The notes beneath the pieces are model-generated. The model worked only from the letters and a program-made list of their open reading frames with translations. It was not told the DNA's origin and searched no databases. The translations under genes were made by a program, and so were the position numbers. A stretch of 18,397 nt of DNA from Temnopleurus reevesii (lineage: Eukaryota > Echinodermata > Echinoidea > Temnopleuroida > Temnopleuridae): NCBI GenBank assembly GCA_036244855.1, contig BQKZ01000802.1:1-18397 (forward strand), written 5' to 3'. Of the stretch, positions 9,247 to 16,742 are shown in pieces (the stretch's first letter is position 1; every line of letters begins with the position of its first letter).

Positions 9247-9564
9247 GTAACTTGACTTTTAAAAAAAGAGCCACAATGAGCTAGAGTCAGAAAGGAAATT
9301 TGATTGCGTTTGATACATCCTTGTTCTTGGACTTCTGCACAACTTTGACTTATTCATTCAAAAACTTTTGAACACGGATTTTCTTTGGCGATTACACATA
9401 TAAAGGTATTCTTAGAGTGAAAAATCAAAGATAAAATAGGATCAAAGTGGTGTATTGTTGTAAGTGAAACAATATCACAATAAAAAAGTCATGTCATCAT
9501 GGATACCTCCCTTACATAAATTTATTTTTCATCACTCACTAGTAATACATAAATGTCTGGCAGA

Positions 9565-9665
9565 AGTTCCTCTGGTAGCAGAGTGGTAGAAGAGTAACAA
9601 CTATTTTTTCTCTAAGTAGTTGTTGCCTCAGTTTTGAATTGTGGCTCCTTATGAATCGTCGAATC
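9565..9665 (+). mobile_element. possible tRNA-like SINE fragment
   Basis: TGGTAGCAGAGTGGTAGAAG at about 9575-9594 resembles an A box with D-arm context, and AGTTTTGAATTGT at about 9630-9642 could be a badly decayed B box. The following sequence does not match the bodies of either SINE family in this window. The call rests on two short motifs only. Confidence 0.3.
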
Positions 9666-9669
9666 ACAA

Positions 9670-10003
9670 GTGCAAGGGCTAGGCCATGCTCCTCTGTTGA
9701 TACAAAAAGGGTTTAGCGATCATGTTAGATATAAGGTCCCTCGCTCGCTGATGAGCTGTCCTTCATCTCAACCGGCTCGGACCGTTTTACTGATGACTGA
9801 TGGGATATGATGAATGCAAGATGTACTCAAAGCAACTACATACTGTATCATAAAAACAAAGTAAATCCCAATACTGATGGCAGTCATTGTCTTCAATCAA
9901 GATATTGAATATGTTCAGAATAATACTTCATTTACAGTCTCAAAATTATTCTGTGCTAATTCTATTAAATGTTATTAATAACAAATTAAGCTCGGACATG
10001 TGT
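9670..10003. other. anonymous DNA
   Basis: No gene or repeat was recognised. The patch CCTCGCTCGCTGATGAGCTG to CCGGCTCGGACCG (about 9739-9782) is richer in G+C than the surroundings and was not identified. Confidence 0.35.
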
Positions 10004-10031
10004 AAAAAAAAAAAAAAAAAGGGGGGGGGGG
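10004..10031 (+). repeat. poly-A then poly-G run
   Basis: Seventeen A residues (10004-10020) are followed directly by eleven G residues (10021-10031), then a purine-rich GAAAGAAGATGG. It is a purine-only simple repeat. The overlapping frames at 9887-10093 and 9946-10134 translate it as lysine/glycine or phenylalanine runs and are rejected. Confidence 0.9.
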
Positions 10032-10186
10032 AAAGAAGATGGAATGCGTCTACGACAGATGCAGTCCTATATATAGCAAATACTTTATTATGAATATTAT
10101 GAATATCCCAGAAGATGATTAGATTCCATGACATTTGCTCTGAAAAAAATTCTATGCAATAAGCCTTCTGTCAAAAAACTAATCCC

Positions 10187-10234
10187 AAAACTAAACCCTA
10201 ATCCTTATCCCAATCCTCAAATCATTCTGCAACA
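10187..10234 (+). repeat. telomere-like CCCTAA-variant tract, left part
   Basis: ACTAAACCCTAATCCTTATC and nearby CCCAATCC are degenerate versions of the animal telomere repeat CCCTAA. A matching tract (AACCCTATCCCTAACCCTTA) resumes at about 10696, beyond the foldback element. The two would be close together if the element were removed. Confidence 0.5.
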
Positions 10235-10244
10235 CACCCCATCA

Positions 10245-10684
10245 TGAGTCCGACAGCCCACGAGTTCGAAAGCCCACGAGTCCGACAGCTCACGAGGCCG
10301 ACATTTTGAATAATTGGTGCGCAAAATAGACATTACATAAAAACGGATTAGAGTCAGACAACTCATTAATCCGACAAAATTATGAAAACGCACATGATTA
10401 CGACCGAACATAAATTTTGCAAATGAGACCGACTCTAGGTAAAATTGGTCTATTAGTCCGACAGTTAGTCCACCAACTATATTTACGTGAGTCAGTCTCG
10501 TAGGTCTGTTTGCGTGCTGTCGGGCTCAAAGCAAATAATTTGTCAGTGTCGATCTTGCGAGCATGAAAGTCAAAATGTCTAGCTCGAACCTCATTTTGAA
10601 AATTGTCGATGTAGTAGGCTTATATTCATTTCTGTCGGATTCGTGAGCTGTCGGACTCGTGGGCTGTCGGACTCGTGGGATGCT
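10245..10684. mobile_element. foldback element built of 16-bp units
   Basis: A 440-bp element whose ends are inverted arrays of a 16-bp unit, CCCACGAGTCCGACAG. The left end has a partial unit (10245-10256), then units at 10257-10272 (two changes), 10273-10288 (perfect) and 10289-10304. The right end has the reverse unit CTGTCGGACTCGTGGG at 10648-10663 and 10664-10679, with a one-step variant at 10632-10647. The direct repeat CACCCCATCA at 10235-10244 and 10685-10694 looks like a 10-bp target duplication. Further CCGACA-type motifs are scattered through the interior. It has no coding capacity (the minus frame at 10217-10411 is a passenger). A 9-10 bp duplication suggests Mutator-like mobilisation, but the superfamily is unassigned. 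Confidence 0.75.
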
Positions 10685-10694
10685 CACCCCATCA

Positions 10695-10723
10695 CAACCC
10701 TATCCCTAACCCTTACCCTACGC
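10695..10723 (+). repeat. telomere-like CCCTAA-variant tract, right part
   Basis: AACCCTATCCCTAACCCTTA continues the C-rich, CCCTAA-like composition seen left of the foldback element. It contains one exact CCCTAA unit and neighbours with one change. It is too short and diverged to be a functional telomere array; an interstitial or chance origin is possible. Confidence 0.5.
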
Positions 10724-10832
10724 ACATGGATATAAAAATAATTGAACCGGAGCAATTGTCGCTGGAGTAAATGTTGGGTCACTGTTTAATACTTGGTACC
10801 GGTACTGCACCCTCAATATCCCTTGCAATGTC

Positions 10833-10960
10833 CCTCTAATATTCTATTTCTTTCACATACCCTGTACATACCTTAATATATAGTCAAATGAGAGATACAC
10901 AAGTTCGTCCCGACACCTAGGGATCAAGTGGTCATGATGCGATTAAATCAAGATATTAAA
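10833..10960 (+). repeat. outlying copy of the 373-bp-period repeat
   Basis: CCTCTAATATT, ACATACCCTGTACATA, a run ending GTCAAATGAGAGATACACAA, then GTTCGTCC and GATCAAGTGGTCATGATGCG match the second half of the units at 11479 and 11852. It has the most substitutions of the three, and its tail diverges after GATTAAATCAAG. Confidence 0.65.
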
Positions 10961-11478
10961 TATGTTAAAGGTAGAAAACTACATTTGCACACATTACGGT
11001 TATACTTACAACTTGTTGTGTACCTCAGATATGCCAAAATAATAACCTCTATGAAGTATTTTGGTCAAATGTAGTCCAGAATATTTAATTCAAATAAAAA
11101 TCTATTCTATCATAATTCATCTTGACACCAACGGTATCGCGATACTCCTGGCGTATTACGGTACCATACACACAAAACATAAGAGCACATACAGTGCACA
11201 CTTCAATACACTGCCACACCATGCGGAATACGCACTATTGGTCAACGAGGGGCTAATGGCTGTTTTGAATTTTGAACGCACGGTCCATTAGTTTGAGGCC
11301 CGAATAGAAGAATTATTATTGGAATAACTATAAATGCGCCTATCATGACCAATCTTTGTGCTTAATTGATTGGTGATAAGTTCTAACAAGTACTCTTCAA
11401 CATAACACAACAATCTTGGAAAGTCAAATTTTAGGCTAGGCTACAAAAGAAGTATTCTACCTTTAAGAATGATACTTA
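10961..11478. other. anonymous DNA
   Basis: No gene was recognised. The 76-codon frame at 11061-11291 starts with an ordinary ATG, but its peptide recalls no family and no splice or promoter context supports it. Confidence 0.35.
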
Positions 11479-11740
11479 ATTTCCAGGATCAGGCCTTGAG
11501 TACTAAATCTTAGTGGATTTGGCACCTTATCAGTCATAAGTATTATTATTATCAACATTAATACTTTGTAAAATCCTCTCTAATACTTTTTTTTACATAC
11601 CCTGTATTTAAAAAAAAAGTCAAACGAGATGCACGCAAGTTCGTCCTGGCAACTAGGGGTCAAGTGGTCAAGATGCGATTTGATATGATTGCCAATTCGC
11701 TTTTCCAGTTATGTGTGAACTGATAGCTGATGGCAAGAAT
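11479..11740 (+). repeat. direct repeat unit 1 (373-bp period)
   Basis: Runs from ATTTCCAGGATCAGGCCTTG through AAAATCCTCTCTAATAC, GTTCGTCCTGGCAACTAGGG and GGTCAAGTGGTCAAGATGCG to GAACTGATAGCTGATGGCAA. The same order of landmarks is found again at 11852-12123, with few differences apart from an insertion near TTTTTTGTAAGCC in the second unit. About 110 bp separates the two. It is non-coding. Confidence 0.8.
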
Positions 11741-11851
11741 GGCAAGCACCTAAAACCAAATTGATCTAAAAGCTCCAACTGATCGAGATTATTCATCCTA
11801 CATCATTTGTATAGAAATATTGGAGGCAGCTAGTGACTTAAAATCATGATA

Positions 11852-12123
11852 ATTTCCAGGATCAAGCCTTGAGTACTAAATCATAGTGGATTTTTTACCT
11901 TATGTGTTTTTTGTAAGCCACAAGTATTATTAATATTATTATTACTTTCCATGCAAAATCCTCTCTAATATTTTTATGACATACCCTGTATTTAAAAAAA
12001 AGTCAAAGGAGATGGACACAAGTTCGTCCTGGCAACTAGGGGTCAAGTGGTCAAGATACAATTTGATATAATTGCCAATTTGCTTTTCCAGTTATGTGTG
12101 AACTGATAGCTGATGGCAAGAAT
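11852..12123 (+). repeat. direct repeat unit 2 (373-bp period)
   Basis: Starts 373 bp after unit 1 with ATTTCCAGGATCAAGCCTTG and ends with the same GAACTGATAGCTGATGGCAA. The high similarity to unit 1, compared with the outlying copy at 10833, points to a recent local duplication. It carries ATT-rich microsatellite sequence (about 11927-11944). Confidence 0.8.
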
Positions 12124-12146
12124 CGAGAGCGGCCTGCCAGATTGAC

Positions 12147-12176
12147 GTTCGGGTCATCTTCGTTCGGGTCATCTTC
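12147..12176 (+). repeat. perfect 15-bp tandem duplication
   Basis: GTTCGGGTCATCTTC occurs twice head to tail without change, followed by a G run. This looks like a recent replication slippage event at the junction between the 373-bp-period repeat and the 207-bp repeat. Confidence 0.85.
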
Positions 12177-12204
12177 GGGGGTTGGAAAGTTCAACTATTC
12201 TCAG

Positions 12205-12654
12205 GCCAAGTAATTAAGATTGAAAGTTTGTCAACACTGGTTTGGTGGAGTATTGCTACACAGCTTAGTGCTGGCAGCTACATACAGAAAGATTGAGGAA
12301 TGCGTGTACTTTGTAACGGGTCTGATAACGGGTCTAATAGCTATGAGTGAGCAAAAGGTTGTGAACAAAATGAAATTTCTGCTAAAATATGTTTTTTTCT
12401 ATCTTCGTCATGCCAAGTAATTAAGATTGAAAGTTTGTCAACACTGGTTTGTTGGAGTACTGCAGCACAGTACAGTGGTAGCAGCTACATAGGAAAAGAT
12501 TGAGGAATGCGTGTACTTTGTAACGGGTTTGATAACGGGTCTAATAGCTATGAGTGAGCAAAAGGTTGTGAAACAAAATGATATTTCTGCTAAAAGATGC
12601 CTTTTTTCAATTCTCGTCATGCCAAGTAATTAGGATTAATTGAAAGTTTGTCAA
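12205..12654 (+). repeat. 207-bp tandem repeat, two units plus a partial third
   Basis: Units begin at GCCAAGTAATTAAGATTGAA: 12205, 12412 (207 bp later) and 12621 (209 bp later, only about 34 bp long). Shared landmarks are GTTTGTCAACACTGGTTTG, GATTGAGGAATGCGTGTAC, a doubled TAACGGGTCTRATA, and TGAGTGAGCAAAAGGTTGTG. The open frames 12220-12420 (plus) and 12438-12620 (minus) lie in different units on opposite strands and are not conserved as proteins between units, so they are rejected. Confidence 0.9.
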
Positions 12655-12666
12655 CCCCCCCCCCCC
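12655..12666 (+). repeat. poly-C run (12 C)
   Basis: Twelve C residues begin exactly where the third 207-bp unit breaks off after GTTTGTCAA. The run may mark a slippage or repair junction that ended the array. Confidence 0.9.
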
Positions 12667-13140
12667 TCGTACCTGTAAGTCTGAAAATGTGTGATGCTGG
12701 CCCTCTTATATTTTAATACTTTGTGCCATGTTAAAGCTCCAAAAAGTGTTACCTCTACTCGTGAAAGTACTTTTGTAGTAATTTATAGGAACGAAACACA
12801 ATTCATAGAAGCATAAAGCGATTTCAAATGCTTGCAGCAATTAAGTATAATAAGATCTTTTCATTTTGTAAATGCAAAGAGATCATTAGTGTGATTAATC
12901 CATTGAATTTACTTCCATGTGGAATATAAAGCAAATAATGGATTATTCAGTTTATGAACAGTCACTTTGGTGATATTCATAAGCAATATAAAAGATAATT
13001 CATCTTACTTTAAGAAATATTATCATGGGCATACCTAGCTAGCAATTTTGTTGATTGCATTGTATGTCATTATTTTCCCCATGGCTCTATTCATAACATG
13101 ATAAGAACTTATTCATGACAAATTTTGAAATAACAATTTG
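12667..13140. other. anonymous AT-rich DNA
   Basis: No repeat, RNA gene or coding frame was recognised. Composition is strongly AT-rich with few CG dinucleotides. Confidence 0.4.
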
Positions 13141-13149
13141 AATTGCTAA

Positions 13150-13458
13150 TCTGATTACTTTGATGACATTGCAGATGAAAAGCACATTTTAATAATCATA
13201 CGATATCATAAGCATGGAGTAAAGTACGACCATGATGAGTTTGTCTATGATAAATGGTAATTCAGTAAAGGAACAAAAACTAACTTCGTCTCTGTGGAAA
13301 AAAGTATCAATCAATTTTCACCAGATGGTTGCCATAACATAATTTTTAATATTTTGCTGTGGAATTTGAAGGGTAACTTTGTGCGACATTTCCACTCTAA
13401 GAAAACAACTGATGGTACAATCTATATTGTTCTGAGCTTTTCAAGTGATAGTAGGTAG
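13150..13458 (+). pseudogene. two-part open frame, possible exon or decayed coding segment
   Basis: One reading frame is open for 36 codons (13150-13257), meets a single TAA at 13258-13260, and is then open for another 65 codons to TAG at 13456-13458. Neither part has an ATG, so a search that requires a start codon would miss it. The first part contains YHKHGVKYDHDEFVYDKW and the second FVRHFHSKKTTDGTIYIV, both with protein-like composition for such AT-rich DNA. A splice acceptor (GACATTGCAG, ending 13174) precedes the first part in a phase that fits the candidate donor at 9246. AATAAA follows at 13719. It could be a terminal exon with a mutation, a pseudogene, or chance; no family is recognised. 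Confidence 0.3.
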
Positions 13459-13532
13459 CACTGATTCTGAGTCTGATTCACAGAGTGTGAATCTTCCAAC
13501 ATAATCAGACCCGCCAACCTCATATCTATATC

Positions 13533-13620
13533 GGACACAACAATCACAAGCCCATTCTGATTTGAATAGCATTACAAAGGAGCATCGAATTGGCGTTCAA
13601 TTTAATTTTACGGGAATAGA
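13533..13620 (+). repeat. outlying copy of the 16.1-17.0 kb repeat unit
   Basis: GGACACAACAATCACAA, then a gapped match through AGCATTA, ACAAAG and GAATTGGCGTT, aligns with 16424-16510 (GGACACAACAATCACAATCT through GAATTGGCCTTTGA). Only the middle of the unit is present. The rest of the repeat is found as a short array starting at 16099. Confidence 0.6.
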
Positions 13621-13718
13621 TTATATCGGGTTTAATTTAAATTTTTACAGGTATAGTCCTACATCAAAATGTTGTTCCACATCTACATAAGATAGTAATA
13701 TGTAAGGACAATCGTACA

Positions 13719-13724
13719 ATAAAA
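13719..13724 (+). promoter_or_regulatory. AATAAA hexamer
   Basis: A canonical polyadenylation hexamer about 260 bp after the end of the open frame at 13458. In DNA this AT-rich the hexamer arises often by chance, so it is only weak support for a transcript end. Confidence 0.2.
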
Positions 13725-13860
13725 ACTCAAATTTTCAATGAACATTAGGAGGATGGAGGAGTGACAAACTTTTTGACACGATAATATTACTTCACATGTC
13801 TTGAATCCACCCTTTCCTGTGTTGGATCAAACATTTTAAAAGAGTACACTTATCATTTGT

Positions 13861-13885
13861 AAAGGTTGGCATTTCTCCAACCTTT
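13861..13885. repeat. perfect 9-bp hairpin
   Basis: AAAGGTTGG and CCAACCTTT form a perfect 9-bp stem around a 7-base loop (CATTTCT). It does not fit the histone-mRNA stem-loop consensus. It is either a chance palindrome or a small structured element. Confidence 0.5.
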
Positions 13886-14200
13886 TGTGACTGTCATATG
13901 TGTAAAACAAGACTTTTTATCGACTTATCAAGCTGGGTTCTCAATGACCAAATTAATTGCCCTGATGAACATATATGCGCACATAACTTAGATCACAGAA
14001 CATTTAACTGTATAAGAATTATGTTTGAATAGGGAAGATCCAAAACTAGCGTTATGCCAAAAAAGCGAATCTCTTGACAACTATTTATCGAAATTCATTG
14101 AAATTTAATACATATGAAACAGATAGTATCAATGATACACATTTCCAAGAATTTCATTGATACACATGAACTCACTATATAACGGGCATGACAAAGCCAT

Positions 14201-14403
14201 CACTATGAGCAGAAGGGACAAAGGCTTGGGACAAAGTAAACAACCGTCATTTAAGTATGAACAGTAAATTTCCATCCTTCTTATCATGTGGGAAAATGTT
14301 GAACAAGAGTCACACCTGAAACTTTATTTTGTAATCATGAAGCTATTGTCCCACATGGATTCTTGAATGAAGTCATTTACTTTGTCCCCTTCTGCTCACA
14401 GTG
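14201..14403. mobile_element. CACTA-type MITE
   Basis: A 203-bp element. The left end reads CACTATGAGCAGAAGGGACA. The right end, reversed, reads CACTGTGAGCAGAAGGGGAC. It is flanked by CAT at 14198-14200 and 14404-14406. Ends starting CACTR with 3-bp target duplications are characteristic of the EnSpm/CACTA superfamily. GGGACAAAG occurs twice near the left end and again in reverse near the right end, as expected of subterminal transposase-binding repeats (inferred). There is no coding capacity. This is the only copy in the window. Confidence 0.7.
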
Positions 14404-14420
14404 CATAGAAATTGCCTAAT

Positions 14421-14560
14421 GTGACTGGGGCTTTAGCCAGTGACGTCAAAGAGCTCTGATAATGCTACGCTAGAGGCCATGGGTTCAAATTATGTCCTCA
14501 AAATATAAATAAAGGGGTACTATAAAGGATTTCTAGTCAGGCAGGACAACACTGACTTTC
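14421..14560 (+). repeat. CRE-bearing repeat, copy 1 (internally deleted)
   Basis: Begins GTGACTGGGGCTTTAGCCAG and contains the perfect CREB-site palindrome TGACGTCA (14441-14448) followed by AAGAGCTCTGATAATGCTAC. It ends GGCAGGACAACACTGAC. Compared with copy 2 it lacks about 40 bp between AGAGG and the GTGGGTTCAAAT-like motif (here ATGGGTTCAAAT). GGTTCAAAT resembles a Pol III B box, so the family may be a tRNA-derived SINE, but no convincing A box was found. Confidence 0.7.
14441..14448. promoter_or_regulatory. perfect CRE palindrome in repeat copy 1
   Basis: TGACGTCA matches the consensus CREB/ATF binding site. The same site is retained at the same place in copy 2. No promoter or gene has been identified here. 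Confidence 0.4.
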
Positions 14561-14628
14561 TAGCAACATCCCCTCAGAACCTACTGTAGTAAACAGGTAG
14601 ACCGAACATTGCTTTAAGCCCTCGATAT

Positions 14629-14840
14629 GTGACTGGGGCTATCGCAGTGACGTCAAAGAGCTCTGATAATGCTACAATAGAGGTCAGCTACGAAGCTGTT
14701 CCAAGGACCCAAGGGCACGACCGTGGGTTCAAATTATGGCACATCTCTAAACCATTACACGGTTATTCACATCATGATGGTCGAGGCACCAATATATAAA
14801 AAAGGTGCTATAGGGATTTCTGACCAGGCAGGACAACACA
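14629..14840 (+). repeat. CRE-bearing repeat, copy 2
   Basis: Starts 208 bp after copy 1 with GTGACTGGGGCTATCGCAGT and keeps TGACGTCA (14648-14655) and AAGAGCTCTGATAATGCTAC. It then has an extra stretch, AGCTACGAAGCTGTTCCAAG to GCACGACC, before GTGGGTTCAAAT. It ends in GGCAGGACAACACAG, as copy 1 does. The two copies are diverged, with deletions in each, so the duplication or double insertion is not recent. Confidence 0.7.
14648..14655. promoter_or_regulatory. perfect CRE palindrome in repeat copy 2
   Basis: TGACGTCA at the position equivalent to 14441-14448 in copy 1. Retention of the CG inside the motif in both copies is mildly notable in AT-rich DNA. Confidence 0.4.
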
Positions 14841-14879
14841 GAAAGATAGGCTCAAATGCATTAAAATGAGTTGCAAAAA

Positions 14880-15104
14880 GCCGGTTTACTAATAAATTCA
14901 AAGTTATGCATGTTTCTTGAAAGCGGACATAGCTACGTGGTATTACTTATACCTGATAGTATAATTGAAGTACAATACTTGGAATCCAGTTTGCATGCAT
15001 AAATTGTGGCTATGTCAGGCAAGCCTCAGGCAAGCTTTTGGGTCGTCAAGAACAAACTTTGTGTATACAGAATATAAAAAATTTGCATCTATCAGTAAAC
15101 CTGC
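14880..15104 (-). mobile_element. TA-flanked MITE (Tc1/mariner-like), copy 2
   Basis: Reverse-oriented, decayed copy of the element at 5793-6021. The ends are GCCGGTTTACT and AGTAAACCTGC. Shared internal landmarks, read on the plus strand here, include ACAATACTTGGAATCCA, TTTGCATGCAT, GGCAAGCCTCAGGCAAGC, GTCAAGAACAAACTTTGTG and AAATTTGCATCTAT. The TA flanks are no longer clear, consistent with greater age. No transposase is present. Confidence 0.8.
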
Positions 15105-15711
15105 ATATTGCCCAATGCTATTTTAGTTGTAATACATTACCAGTATGATTTTTGGCATCATAATAATTCATTCATGCTGGCATAATAAAAATTCTGATTA
15201 TAATCTGATTATCAAACTGTATTCAGCACAAGACATTTTTACAAGCTATCTGTGCACTTGGAAAATTGATTGGACATTTCTATTTTTCAATCAACTGCAA
15301 CTTTTTTCCACGCTATGTCCCTGGATGAACTTGTGGAACTTTGAAGACAAGTGTATTTAATTAAGTAGGTACAGAAATCTCAAGCTCATATTTTCTTTTT
15401 TTTTCCTTTTACTTTACATGAATTTTTATCGGTCTTACCAGTTTTGAACCTCTCAACTGGAACTAGCTAATTGCAATCTATGGGAATCTTTAAAAATATC
15501 ACACATTTCATCTTACAGGCACGTGACATCTCAGGTAATCCTTACTTTTTTCTTCACGAGTGCTCTGTTTAAATTTTCCTCCTGAAAATAGCCCTGTAAT
15601 ATATTTTGCAGGGGATTTTTTAGATCAAGGGGCTATTTCTAAAGTTTAGGGGGCCAATGATTGCCTTTTACCCTGTGTATTTTTTACACTATTGACATCT
15701 ATGATAGCGTT
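15105..15711. other. anonymous AT-rich DNA
   Basis: No gene was supported. The 71-codon frame at 15145-15360 has a hydrophobic, AT-driven composition and no context. A polypyrimidine stretch (about 15393-15412, TTTTCTTTTTTTTTCCTTTT) is present, but no coding exon follows it. Confidence 0.35.
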
Positions 15712-16010
15712 ATAGTGACATGATGTAGAGGTTTAGACTATCGCCTTTGAACTACATGTAGTCGGTCGGCAGTTCGAATCCCACCCATGGCGTTAATTTC
15801 CTTCAGCAAGAAATTTATCCACACTGTGCTGCACTCAACCCAGGTGAATGTAGATTCCTGGCAGGAATTAATTTCTTGGATTGCTTGAGCGCCTGAGTGG
15901 CCTGCTCGGCAGTTATAGCCAGGGTAATAATATGGTACCCAGTATCAAGCGCAGTAGAGTATATGCATAGTGATTGTGCTATATAAATGGAGCTATCATT
16001 GTTATGATAA
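15712..16010 (+). mobile_element. tRNA-Glu-like SINE, family B, decayed copy
   Basis: Same family as 4028-4278. The A box region is TGATGTAGAGG (15721-15731) and the B box AGTTCGAATCC (15771-15781), followed by CACCCATGGCGTTAATTTCC, CTGTGCTGCACTCAACCCAG and a CTGGCAGGA segment. The anticodon arm carries an insertion-like TACATGTAGTCGGTCGGC. The 3' end contains GTGCTATATAAATGGAG and lacks a clean ATT tail. The minus-strand frame 15815-16111 runs across it and is rejected. Confidence 0.8.
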
Positions 16011-16187
16011 AGTCTGGGGAGCAAGACTAACCCACAGCTGGTCGATCTTGTCCTTGACCACTGTTCAGTGTATCCTAGAGGGCACGATGACAGATGCTTG
16101 TAAATACACAACCCAAGGGTCTGTTCATACTATTGGTACACTTTTCGTAGTATATATGCCATAAGGATTATAAGTTATAACACGATA

Positions 16188-16358
16188 CAGTGGAAACTCT
16201 CTATAAAGAGATCTGATATAATGAAATATCTGCTATAAAGAGGTAACAAATCTGGCCCCTGCTTTTTAAAACCTGTTTTTTTAAATCTGCTATAAGAGAT
16301 AGCTACAATGAGGTATTTTTGATGGTTCCAAGCACCTCATTATACTGAGTTTCCACTG
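16188..16358. mobile_element. pogo-like MITE
   Basis: A 171-bp element with inverted ends CAGTGGAAACTC and GAGTTTCCACTG, flanked by TA at 16186-16187 and 16359-16360. CAGT ends followed by TATAA-rich subterminal sequence plus TA duplication are typical of the pogo/Tigger branch of Tc1/mariner. TATAAAGAG, TATAATGA and similar motifs recur inside both ends. Unit 2 of the surrounding array preserves the uninterrupted site (CGCGC-TA-TAAATTATTT at about 16827-16841), which matches the flanks CACGA-TA and TA-TAAACTATTT and confirms the boundaries. Confidence 0.85.
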
Positions 16359-16566
16359 TATAAACTATTTTTGTAAAATAAAGTGGGTCATGGGACAATA
16401 GATCCATAGGCTGTGTATTGAAATGTGTGGACACAACAATCACAATCTCGATCCGAATTAAAAAGCATTAATTAATACAAAGAAGCTTTGAATTGGCCTT
16501 TGACTTTATAGCTTTATATTGTGTTTTATTTTAATGTGAAAGAGGTCACAGGAGAAATCACACTAA

Positions 16567-16742
16567 GAGGGTGTTGCTCAAAATCAACTGCAGATCAACT
16601 GCAACTTTACAAATTGTAACGCGCATTTCAATTGGCGCGCGAGATGCGCATTTAACAAGACGCGCATGAAACAATGACTTTGATTGGCGCATTCTGATCA
16701 ACTGCAACTTGCGATCAATTGCAACTTTTGAGCAACACCCCC
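16567..16742 (-). mobile_element. Harbinger-like MITE, copy 2
   Basis: A 176-bp reverse-oriented copy of the element at 90-269, opening GAGGGTGTTGCTCA and closing TTTTGAGCAACACCCCC. It is flanked by TAA at 16564-16566 and 16743-16745, the complement of the TTA seen at copy 1. It shares the subterminal ATCAACTGCAACTT motifs and the CG-rich core (GCGCGCGAGATGCGC). The minus-strand frame at 16558-16803 spans it and is not a gene. Confidence 0.85.

Noticed and set aside
12220..12620. Frames of 66 and 60 codons on opposite strands in the 207-bp repeat
   Set aside because: They occupy successive repeat units but on opposite strands. The equivalent frame is not kept in the other unit, so no protein is conserved.
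15815..16111. 98-codon minus-strand frame
   Set aside because: It runs antisense across the SINE at 15712-16010, and the peptide follows the SINE sequence. Repeat-derived frames of this type are not genes.
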